Source: Pseudomonadota bacterium (GTDB lineage Bacteria; Pseudomonadota; Alphaproteobacteria; Rhizobiales; Beijerinckiaceae). From it: a stretch of 5,668 nucleotides of DNA. Made by a program: the position numbers and the translations under genes. The DNA lies in NCBI GenBank assembly GCA_021780015.1, contig JAJXZN010000092.1, positions 1-5,668 on the forward strand. The letters run 5' to 3'. The notes beneath the pieces were generated by a model. That model searched no databases, was not told the DNA's origin, and saw nothing but the letters and a program-made list of their open reading frames with translations. Position 1 is the first letter of the stretch. Every line of letters starts with the position of its first letter. Below, piece after piece: positions 1-5,668 of the stretch.

Positions 1-675
1 TTTCGCCGTCTGCAAGAGCGGCTTGGCGACCCGCTCCTGACCGCTTTGACGGTCATGATGATGTTGCTTCTGTTTGTCACCGGCCCCTTGGAAGCCAGCG
101 GCGTCACTGCCGCGCATTTCTTCGGCATCCTCTTTGCCTGTGTGCTCGTTGCCGCCGTCTTCTTCGTGTCCGGCAGCCCGTTGGCCCTGGCAGGGACCGG
201 GATCGCGCTCGTTCTTTCGATCGTCACGAGCTCGCTGCGGGCGCACCATCCGTCGATCGTCGATGTCTATCTCGAGGCGTCGGGCTGGCTGGTTGCCGGC
301 ATGACACTGTTCGTCGTCGTTGCCCGCGCGGTCTTTGCGCCGGGACGGATCACGTTTCACCGGATCGTCGGGTCGATCCTGCTTTATCTCGACGTCGGGC
401 TGATCTTCGCGGCCCTCTACGGCTTGGTCGCGCTGACGGCCCATCACGGCGCATTTTCCGGCTTGCCGCCGCTGAACGATGATCCGTCCGTCGGCTCGAA
501 TGTCATTTATTTCAGCTTCGTCACGCTGACGTCGGTCGGCTATGGCGACATCGCGCCCGTGCATCCGATTGCCCGTGCGCTCGCCAATATCGAGGCGATC
601 ATCGGCCAACTCTATCCGGCGACCTTGCTTGCGCGCCTCGTGACGCTGGAACTCGCCCACCGCAACAACGGATGA
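1..675 (+). CDS. Potassium-channel-like membrane protein, 5' end outside window
   Basis: This is probably a potassium-selective ion channel of the inner membrane (Ion_trans_2-type pore). The frame is open from the first base, and the residues before the first possible start (TTG at 46, ATG at 55) read as plausible protein (RRLQERLGDPLLTAL) running into a hydrophobic helix, so the true start is likely upstream. In the 224 visible residues I see hydrophobic segments near 11-28, 38-56, 60-77, 95-113 and 122-146, then a pore loop with the filter TSVGYGD (177-183, bases 529-549) and a final helix near 190-216. This suggests six membrane segments with the pore at the C-terminus. No arginine-rich voltage sensor and no cytoplasmic ligand-binding domain follow; the protein ends soon after the last helix. 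The filter makes the channel class fairly sure; ion selectivity, gating and physiological role are inferred or unknown. Its stop lies 3 bp from the end of the convergent lepA gene. Confidence 0.85.
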   Translation, partial: FRRLQERLGDPLLTALTVMMMLLLFVTGPLEASGVTAAHFFGILFACVLVAAVFFVSGSPLALAGTGIALVLSIVTSSLRAHHPSIVDVYLEASGWLVAGMTLFVVVARAVFAPGRITFHRIVGSILLYLDVGLIFAALYGLVALTAHHGAFSGLPPLNDDPSVGSNVIYFSFVTLTSVGYGDIAPVHPIARALANIEAIIGQLYPATLLARLVTLELAHRNNG

Positions 676-678
676 GCC

Positions 679-2478
679 TCACGAATCCATTTTCAGCGCG
701 GCGATGAACGCTTCCTGCGGGATTTCCACCTTGCCGAATTGGCGCATCTTCTTCTTGCCGGCCTTCTGCTTTTCGAGGAGCTTGCGCTTGCGCGTGGCGT
801 CGCCGCCATAGCATTTGGCCGTCACGTCTTTGCGCAAGGCGCGCACCGTCTCGCGGGCGATGATCTTGCCGCCGATCGCCGCCTGAATCGGAATCTGGAA
901 CATATGCGGCGGGATCAGCTCCTTCAGCTTCTCGACCATGACGCGGCCGCGTAGTTCGGCGCGGTCGCGATGCACAAGCATGGAGAGCGCATCGACCGGC
1001 TCGGCATTGACCAGGATCGACATTTTGACGAGATCGCCTTCGCGATAATCGGTGATATTATAGTCGAAGCTGGCATAGCCTTTCGACAGCGATTTCAGCC
1101 GGTCGTAGAAATCGAAGACGACTTCGTTGAGCGGCAGGTCGTAGACCGCCATGGCGCGCGCGCCGACATAATTCAGATCGACCTGCACGCCGCGCCGCTC
1201 CTGGCAGAGTTTCAGCACTGCGCCGAGGTAATCGTCCGGCGTCAGGATCGTCGCGCGAATCCACGGCTCCTCGATCCGCTCGATCCGCGTCGGGTCGGGC
1301 ATGTCGGCGGGGTTGTGCAGCGAAATCATCTCGCCGGAGCGCAGCACGATCTGATAGACGACGGAGGGCGCGGTCGCGATCAAATCGAGATTGAATTCGC
1401 GCTCCAGCCGCTCCTGGATGATTTCGAGATGCAGTAGGCCGAGGAAGCCGCAGCGGAAGCCGAAGCCGAGCGCCGCCGAGGTCTCCATCTCGTAGGAAAA
1501 GCTCGCATCGTTGAGGCGCAGCTTGCCCATCGCCGCGCGCAGATCGTCGAAATCGGCGGCGTCGACCGGGAAGAGGCCACAGAAAACCACCGGCTGCGCC
1601 GGCTTGAAGCCGGGCAGGGCCTCGGCCACCGGATGGCGCTCGTCGGTGATCGTGTCGCCGACGCGGGTATCGGCGACCTGTTTGATCTGCGCGGTGATGA
1701 AGCCAATTTCGCCGGGGCCGAGTTCCTCGACATCCTGCATCTTGGGCCGGAAGACGCCGATACGGTCGATCACATAATGCGCGTTGGTGCCCATCATGGT
1801 GATCTTCTGGTGCTTCTTCATCACCCCGTCGAAGATGCGCACCAGGACGACGACGCCAAGATAGGCGTCATACCAGGAATCGACGAGCAGCGCCTTCAAG
1901 GGCGCGCTTCGATCGCCCTTCGGGGCCGGCAGGCGATGGACGATGGCTTCCAGAACGTCTTCGATGCCAAGGCCGGTCTTGGCCGAGATGAGAACCGCAT
2001 CGGAGGCATCAAGCCCGATCACATCCTCGATCTGCTGCTTGATGCGCTCGGGCTCGGCCGCCGGCAGATCGATCTTGTTGAGCACCGGCACGATCTCGTG
2101 GCCGGCGTCGAGCGCGTGATAGACATTGGCCAGCGTCTGGGCCTCGACGCCTTGGCTCGCATCGACGACGAGCAGCGAGCCTTCGCAGGCGGCCAGCGAA
2201 CGCGAGACCTCATAGGCGAAGTCGACATGGCCGGGGGTGTCCATCAGGTTGAGGACATAGGTCTCGCCGTCCTTGGCTTTATATTCGAGCCGGACGGTCT
2301 GCGCTTTGATGGTGATCCCGCGCTCGCGCTCGATGTCCATCGAATCGAGCACTTGATCCACCATCTCGCGGGCCGAAAGCCCGCCCGTCGTCTGAATCAG
2401 GCGATCGGCAAGGGTGGATTTGCCATGGTCGATATGTGCGACGATCGAGAAATTGCGGATATTTTCAAGCTTGGTCAT
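679..2478 (-). CDS. lepA: Elongation factor 4 (LepA), ribosome-associated GTPase
   Basis: LepA/EF4 is a translational GTPase that binds the ribosome; back-translocation and roles in initiation or ribosome assembly have been proposed for the family. The 599-residue protein is full length for the family. GTPase motifs are all present: G1 AHIDHGKS (14-21), the switch-I region around RGITIKAQ (53-60), G3 DTPGH with the catalytic histidine (80-84), G4 NKID (134-137) and G5 SAK (165-167). Domain II follows at about 190-280, then EF-G-like domains III and V (about 290-485). The LepA-specific C-terminal domain occupies about 490-599, with its basic stretch [20 protein letters not shown] (558-577). 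The ATG at 2478 is the only credible start: the frame upstream contains no start codon before a stop at 2503-2505. No strong Shine-Dalgarno sequence sits close to it; AAGGGG lies about 20 bases upstream. It is divergent from the efflux operon and convergent with the channel gene. No defect is visible. Confidence 0.98.
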   Translation of the reverse strand: MTKLENIRNFSIVAHIDHGKSTLADRLIQTTGGLSAREMVDQVLDSMDIERERGITIKAQTVRLEYKAKDGETYVLNLMDTPGHVDFAYEVSRSLAACEGSLLVVDASQGVEAQTLANVYHALDAGHEIVPVLNKIDLPAAEPERIKQQIEDVIGLDASDAVLISAKTGLGIEDVLEAIVHRLPAPKGDRSAPLKALLVDSWYDAYLGVVVLVRIFDGVMKKHQKITMMGTNAHYVIDRIGVFRPKMQDVEELGPGEIGFITAQIKQVADTRVGDTITDERHPVAEALPGFKPAQPVVFCGLFPVDAADFDDLRAAMGKLRLNDASFSYEMETSAALGFGFRCGFLGLLHLEIIQERLEREFNLDLIATAPSVVYQIVLRSGEMISLHNPADMPDPTRIERIEEPWIRATILTPDDYLGAVLKLCQERRGVQVDLNYVGARAMAVYDLPLNEVVFDFYDRLKSLSKGYASFDYNITDYREGDLVKMSILVNAEPVDALSMLVHRDRAELRGRVMVEKLKELIPPHMFQIPIQAAIGGKIIARETVRALRKDVTAKCYGGDATRKRKLLEKQKAGKKKMRQFGKVEIPQEAFIAALKMDS

Positions 2479-2583
2479 GCGCGGCGGGATAGCAGGCGCC
2501 CCTTATGAAAGAAAGATGTGCGTCGCACTATGCACCGCCGTTATTGATCCGAGAGCCGGAGCCATCTCTTTGGCTGGTTTGGG

Positions 2584-2629
2584 TTTTCGCCGCCGCGGGC
2601 GGCGGCCGGGCAGGCCCCGCCGGAGAAAA
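2584..2629. repeat. GC-rich inverted repeat in the lepA/tetR divergent region
   Basis: A perfect 7-bp stem GCCGCCG (2589-2595) / CGGCGGC (2600-2606) encloses a CGGG loop. A wider symmetry, TTTTC (2584-2588) with GAAAA (2625-2629), flanks this and a second GC-rich block (2607-2623). T-runs lie before the hairpin on both strands, not after it, so it does not have the form of an intrinsic terminator in either direction. It lies between two divergent genes. The function is unknown; it may affect the lepA leader RNA, since it is probably upstream of or within that transcript, or it may be chance structure in GC-rich spacer. Confidence 0.4.
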
Positions 2630-2643
2630 ATCAACAGCCCAGC

Positions 2644-2672
2644 TTGACAGGCTGGTAAGTGAGTGGTCACTT
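2644..2672 (+). promoter_or_regulatory. Probable sigma-70-type promoter of the TetR-efflux operon
   Basis: A perfect consensus -35 hexamer TTGACA lies at 2644-2649. With a 17-bp spacer the -10 hexamer would be 2667-2672 (TCACTT), a poor match to TATAAT that lies entirely inside the right arm of the palindromic operator. This is the only consensus-like -35 I see just upstream of the repressor gene. Transcription would begin near 2679-2680, at the ATG of the repressor. The -35 is seen directly; the -10 and start site are inferred. Confidence 0.5.
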
Positions 2673-2674
2673 AC
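2655..2674. promoter_or_regulatory. Palindromic operator, likely bound by the adjacent TetR regulator
   Basis: A perfect inverted repeat GTAAGTGA (2655-2662) / TCACTTAC (2667-2674) is separated by 4 bp (GTGG). The length, symmetry and GTGA...TCAC core are typical of TetR-family operators, and it sits immediately upstream of a tetR-type gene. It covers the spacer and the expected -10 of the promoter, so a bound repressor dimer would block RNA polymerase. Symmetry breaks outside the arms (G2654/G2675). That the neighbouring TetR is the ligand is inference from position. Confidence 0.8.
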
Positions 2675-2679
2675 GCACC

Positions 2680-3396
2680 ATGCAACCCCTCCGGCAACCC
2701 ATCCGACTTTCGCGCGACCATCGTCGCCAGCAGATTCTCGAATGCGCGCTGCCGCTCTTCGCCCGGCATGGCTTTGCCGGCACGACGACCCGCCGGATTG
2801 CCGACGCGGCGGGCATTTCCGAAGCGCTGCTGTTTAAGCATTTTCCGAACAAGTCCGCCATTTACGCGGCGATCCTCGCCGACATCTGCTCCGCCGATCC
2901 GGGCCTCGAGCGGCTGCGGGCCGAGCCGCCATCGACGCGGACGCTGGCGCTGATCGTCCGCGGCATGACGCATTATTTCATGACCGCCGCGGACGGGTCC
3001 GTGGCCGAAGGCAATCAGAAGCTGCGGCTGACGCTCGGAAGCTTCATCGAGGACGGTGAATTCGCCAAAGTGCTGTTCGATAAAGTCGAGCAGGTCATCG
3101 CGCCGATCTTCATCGATTCCTTGAAGCACGCGATCGAGGTCGGCGATGCGCGGCCCGGGCTCGCGAGCCCGCGCGATCTCTTCTGGTTTGCCCATCACAC
3201 GGTTTGCACCTTGGCGGCGACACAACTGCCGTCGTTGCCGTCGCTCGATTACCCGCCATCGGTGCGTCTCGAGCGCGAGGTCTGCAGCTACATCCTGCGC
3301 GGTGTCGGCCTCACCGATGCCGCGATTGCGGCGCATGCCGCGCTCGACATCCCCTTTGAAAGTTTCGAATCCTCTGTTTTGGAATTTGCCAGATGA
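2680..3396 (+). CDS. TetR-family transcriptional repressor of the efflux operon
   Basis: This is a one-component regulator that is expected to bind DNA as a dimer and to let go when a small molecule occupies its C-terminal domain. From the ATG at 2680 it has 238 residues, slightly longer than the usual ~200. The N-terminal DNA-binding domain starts at RRQQILECALPLFARHG (15-31), and the helix-turn-helix spans about 36-60 (TTRRIADAAGISEALLFKHF, ending in the typical PNKSAIYAAI). Residues 75-238 are the helical ligand and dimer domain, whose specificity cannot be read. A GTG at 2659 would extend the protein by 7 residues but lies inside the operator palindrome, so ATG 2680 is preferred; no good Shine-Dalgarno sequence precedes either. 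The stop overlaps the adaptor start (ATGA, 3393-3396), so the regulator is the first gene of the operon and probably autoregulates. Family assignment is firm; the target is inferred. Confidence 0.93.
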   Translation: MQPLRQPIRLSRDHRRQQILECALPLFARHGFAGTTTRRIADAAGISEALLFKHFPNKSAIYAAILADICSADPGLERLRAEPPSTRTLALIVRGMTHYFMTAADGSVAEGNQKLRLTLGSFIEDGEFAKVLFDKVEQVIAPIFIDSLKHAIEVGDARPGLASPRDLFWFAHHTVCTLAATQLPSLPSLDYPPSVRLEREVCSYILRGVGLTDAAIAAHAALDIPFESFESSVLEFAR

Positions 3397-4592
3397 CGCT
3401 CTCAGCCGAAACCGAAGTCGCAACCAGGACGGCCTATCGTAAGCCCAAGACCGATCGGCCGGTGCGCACCAAGCTTTGGTTCTCGATCGTGGCGCTGCTG
3501 CTGGCGCTGCTCGTCGGTGCGTTCTGGGGCTTCAACGAGTTCCGCAACCATATGATCGCGCAATTCTTCGCGCATATGAAAATGCCGCCCGCGGTGGTCA
3601 GCGTCGCGCCGGTCAAAACCGAGGTTCTGCCCAATCTCTTGACCGGGATCGGCGATGTCGTCGCAGTCCATCAGGTGAATGTCACGACCGATGTCTCCGG
3701 CCGCGTGGTGAAGATCATGTTCGAGCCGGGCGCGCATGTCGTCAAGGGCCAGCCGCTGGTGCAATTGTTCGACGCCCCCGAGCAGGGCGACCTCGCGAGC
3801 TTCGAGGCGCAGGCGCGCGGCGCGAAACTGTCGCTCGATCGCGCCAAGGCGCTGGCACTGCGCCAGTTCGGCCCGCAGGCGACGGTCGACGATACGCAGG
3901 CAACCTATGACCAGGCGATGGCCAATATCGCCAAGACCCAAGCGATCATCTCGCAAAAGCTGATCCGCGCGCCTTTCGACGGCGAGCTTGGCTTGCGCCA
4001 TATCGAGGTCGGCCAGTTTCTCAACGCCGGCAATCAGATCGTCACGCTCACCGATCTCTCGGTCGTCTGGGTGAATTTCACCTTGACGGAGAAGGACAGT
4101 TCGCAAGTCAAGCTCGGCGAAACCGTCAACATCAGCGTCGATCCCTATCCGGGCCGCGTCTTCACCGGCAAGATCACCACGATCGAGCCGCAGATCGCCA
4201 CCGACACCCGCAACGTCTCCGTGCAGGCGACCTTCGACAATGCCGATCATGCTTTGAAGCCGGGCATGTTCGCGACCGCGACCGTCCTGCTGCCGCCGAA
4301 ACCGCCGGTCATGACCGTGCCGGAGACGGCCGCGGATTATTCGCTCTACGGCGATTCCGTCTTCCTCATCAAGAAAACGACGGGCAGCGACGGCAAGGAG
4401 ACGACGACGGCGGTGCGCACCTTCGTGCGGACGGGTCAGCGCATCGACGGCCGCGTCGTCATCGAAGGCAAAGACATCAAGCCGGGCGACCAGGTCGTCG
4501 CCGTCGGCCAAATCAAGTTGCAATCGGGCATGGAGGTCGCGGTTTCGCACGATCCGCCGCCGGCCATTCCGGCCGCAACCAGCCCCTATTGA
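3393..4592 (+). CDS. RND efflux periplasmic adaptor (membrane fusion protein, MexH-like)
   Basis: This protein links an RND pump to an outer-membrane channel in the periplasm. The 399 residues comprise a short basic cytoplasmic tail (1-28), one membrane anchor (about 29-47, WFSIVALLLALLVGAFWGF) and the periplasmic part. The first lipoyl half is at about 98-126 (DVSGRVVKIMFEPGAHVVKGQ region), then a short helical hairpin (about 130-188) and the second lipoyl half (about 189-229, starting KLIRAPFDGELG). A beta-barrel (about 230-303, including KPGMFATATV) and a membrane-proximal domain (about 304-388) follow, with a proline-rich tail. The protein has no cysteine, so it is anchored by its helix rather than as a lipoprotein. 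It overlaps the repressor stop by ATGA, which implies translational coupling, and is followed by the pump gene after 15 bp in the same frame. Resemblance to MexH is from remembered sequence, not a search; the substrate is unknown. Confidence 0.94.
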   Translation: MTLSAETEVATRTAYRKPKTDRPVRTKLWFSIVALLLALLVGAFWGFNEFRNHMIAQFFAHMKMPPAVVSVAPVKTEVLPNLLTGIGDVVAVHQVNVTTDVSGRVVKIMFEPGAHVVKGQPLVQLFDAPEQGDLASFEAQARGAKLSLDRAKALALRQFGPQATVDDTQATYDQAMANIAKTQAIISQKLIRAPFDGELGLRHIEVGQFLNAGNQIVTLTDLSVVWVNFTLTEKDSSQVKLGETVNISVDPYPGRVFTGKITTIEPQIATDTRNVSVQATFDNADHALKPGMFATATVLLPPKPPVMTVPETAADYSLYGDSVFLIKKTTGSDGKETTTAVRTFVRTGQRIDGRVVIEGKDIKPGDQVVAVGQIKLQSGMEVAVSHDPPPAIPAATSPY

Positions 4593-4607
4593 GCGGCGGA
4601 TTCTGCG
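4593..4607 (+). promoter_or_regulatory. Ribosome binding region of the RND pump gene
   Basis: The purine-rich GCGGCGGA (4593-4600) ends 7 bases before the ATG at 4608, a suitable spacing for a modest Shine-Dalgarno sequence. The start is unambiguous because the upstream frame is closed by the adaptor's own TGA (4590-4592), and none of the five codons between is an ATG, GTG or TTG. The 15-bp gap leaves no room for a separate promoter or terminator. Confidence 0.55.
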
Positions 4608-5668
4608 ATGGCCTTCACCGACATTTTCATCAAGCGGCCGATCCTGTCGCTCGTCGTCAGTCTGCTCATCCTGCTGATCGGCCTCAATGCCGCGCTGCAC
4701 CTTCCGGTGCGCCAATATCCGAAATTGTCGAACACGGTGATCACCGTGACGACGACCTATCCGGGCGCCTCGCCCGAATTGATGCAGGGCTTCATCACGA
4801 CGCCGATCGAGCAGGCGGTCGCCTCGGCCGAGGGCATCGATTACATGACCTCGCAATCGGTGCAGGGGACGAGCACGATCTCCGTCTATATGAAGCTCAA
4901 CGCCGATCCGAACCAGGCGTTGACCGACGTCATGGCCAAGGTCAATCAGGTCAAGTACGAAATTCCGAAGGCCGCCAACGATCCGATCATCGTCAAATCG
5001 ACCGGCCAGACGACCGCGGTCATGTACATCGGCTTTTCGAGCAACGAGCTTTCCGGCTCGGCGATCTCGGATTATCTCACCCGTGTCGTCCAGCCGCTGA
5101 TGTCGACCGTCGACGGCGTCGCCTCGGCCGATATTCTCGGCGGCCAGACCTTTGCGATGCGGCTGTGGCTCGATCCCGTCCGCATGGCCGGGCGCGGCGT
5201 CTCCGCCGCCGACGTCATCGCCGCGATCCAGGCGAATAATTTTCAGGCCGCGGCCGGCCAGGCCAAGGGTTATTACACCGTCTCGAACGTCACGACGAAT
5301 GCCGATCTGACCGATATCGATCAGTTCAAGCGGATGATCGTCAAGGCGAAGGACGGCGGCCTCGTCCGCATCGAGGACATCGCCAAGGTCGATCTCGGCG
5401 CGCAAAGCCAGGATTCGAGCGTCGCCTTCAACGGCGAACATGCGATCTTCATCGGCGTGCAGGCGACGCCGGAAGGCAATCCGCTGTCGATCGTCAAGGG
5501 CGTGCGAGCGCTGTTCCCGGCCATCGAACGCAATCTGCCGCCGTCGCTGCAGATGAAGGTCGCCTACGATTCGACGAAATTCATTCAGTCGTCGATCGAC
5601 GAGGTCGAACATACGCTGATCGAGGCGGTGCTGATCGTCGTCGTCGTCATCTTCCTGTTCCTCGGCTC
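4608..5668 (+). CDS. RND multidrug efflux pump, inner-membrane subunit (HAE1/MexI-like), 3' end outside window
   Basis: This is a proton-driven RND transporter of the AcrB/MexF/MexI class, which captures substrates in the periplasm or outer membrane leaflet and passes them to the outer-membrane channel. The 353 visible codons are about one third of the roughly 1030-1050 expected. The start MAFTDIFIKRPIL is the canonical RND N-terminus. TM1 is about 11-30, followed by LPVRQYPKL and the porter motif TTTYPGASPELMQGFITTPIEQAV (48-71), which is diagnostic of the family. Porter subdomains and the small docking part run to about 325, and TM2 begins near 336 where the window ends. The TM4 proton-relay aspartates lie beyond the window and cannot be checked. 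Wording such as GIDYMTSQSVQGTSTISVYMKLN recalls MexI/MexW-like pumps, from memory. The gene follows the adaptor in one operon. The substrate is unknown. Confidence 0.96.
   Translation, partial: MAFTDIFIKRPILSLVVSLLILLIGLNAALHLPVRQYPKLSNTVITVTTTYPGASPELMQGFITTPIEQAVASAEGIDYMTSQSVQGTSTISVYMKLNADPNQALTDVMAKVNQVKYEIPKAANDPIIVKSTGQTTAVMYIGFSSNELSGSAISDYLTRVVQPLMSTVDGVASADILGGQTFAMRLWLDPVRMAGRGVSAADVIAAIQANNFQAAAGQAKGYYTVSNVTTNADLTDIDQFKRMIVKAKDGGLVRIEDIAKVDLGAQSQDSSVAFNGEHAIFIGVQATPEGNPLSIVKGVRALFPAIERNLPPSLQMKVAYDSTKFIQSSIDEVEHTLIEAVLIVVVVIFLFLG

Noticed and set aside
1633..2508. Plus-strand open frame of 291 codons opposite lepA
   Set aside because: It is a shadow of the lepA coding frame, with an Asp/Arg/His-rich product and no recognisable motif; lepA on the other strand has all GTPase motifs.
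2527..2555. Possible lepA promoter on the minus strand (CATAGT as -10 at 2532-2527)
   Set aside because: The hexamer at 17-bp spacing (CTCTCG) does not resemble TTGACA, so the lepA promoter remains unidentified.
2659..2661. GTG as the start of the TetR gene
   Set aside because: It lies within the left half of the operator, would be upstream of the predicted transcription start, and adds seven residues (MSGHLRT) not typical of the family; ATG 2680 is preferred.
2505..2837. Small plus-strand open frame starting in the lepA-tetR spacer
   Set aside because: It runs into the tetR gene out of frame, has no Shine-Dalgarno sequence, and encodes a Pro/Arg/Ala-rich product with no domain.
2671..3423. 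Minus-strand open frame of 250 codons opposite the TetR gene
   Set aside because: The composition is the Arg/Gly/Asp-rich pattern of an antisense shadow, and the plus strand encodes a convincing TetR helix-turn-helix.
3402..5612. Minus-strand open frame of 736 codons opposite the adaptor and pump genes
   Set aside because: It is antisense to two clearly recognised genes. Its product is a low-complexity mixture of Arg, Asp, Gly, His and Leu with no domain, as expected when the complement of G/C-biased codons lacks stops. It also runs through the boundary between the two genes.
5637..5648. Four tandem GTC triplets near the window end
   Set aside because: They encode consecutive valines in TM2 of the RND pump; a hydrophobic helix explains them.

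Overview
The window looks like ordinary chromosome from a high-GC alphaproteobacterium. The order Hyphomicrobiales (Rhizobiales) fits best, judged from the style of the LepA sequence and the strongly G/C-biased third codon positions. This placement is inference; nothing in the window fixes a genus. I see no RNA genes, insertion sequences, CRISPR arrays or attachment sites.

Layout: positions 1-675 (+) hold the end of a multi-pass membrane protein with a potassium-channel pore (TSVGYGD filter); its start lies upstream of the window. Three bases later, tail to tail, a complete lepA (elongation factor 4) runs on the minus strand from 2478 back to 679. A divergent intergenic region of about 200 bp (2479-2679) follows. 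It contains a GC-rich inverted repeat, a consensus -35 hexamer and a strong TetR-type palindrome. From 2680 onward, three plus-strand genes form one tightly packed operon: a TetR-family repressor (2680-3396), an RND periplasmic adaptor (3393-4592, overlapping by ATGA) and an RND/HAE1 inner-membrane pump of the MexI type (from 4608, cut off by the window end after 353 codons).

How it works together: the repressor probably binds the palindrome on its own promoter and so controls the whole regulator-adaptor-pump transcript until an inducing compound releases it. The adaptor and pump would join an outer-membrane channel to export a toxic or signalling compound across both membranes. No outer-membrane channel gene is visible; it could lie beyond the window end or elsewhere.

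I found no clearly new biological system. The points most worth checking are the operator/promoter arrangement, which places the TetR start codon at or near the predicted transcription start (possibly leaderless), and the fact that adaptor and pump share one reading frame separated by a single TGA and five codons.
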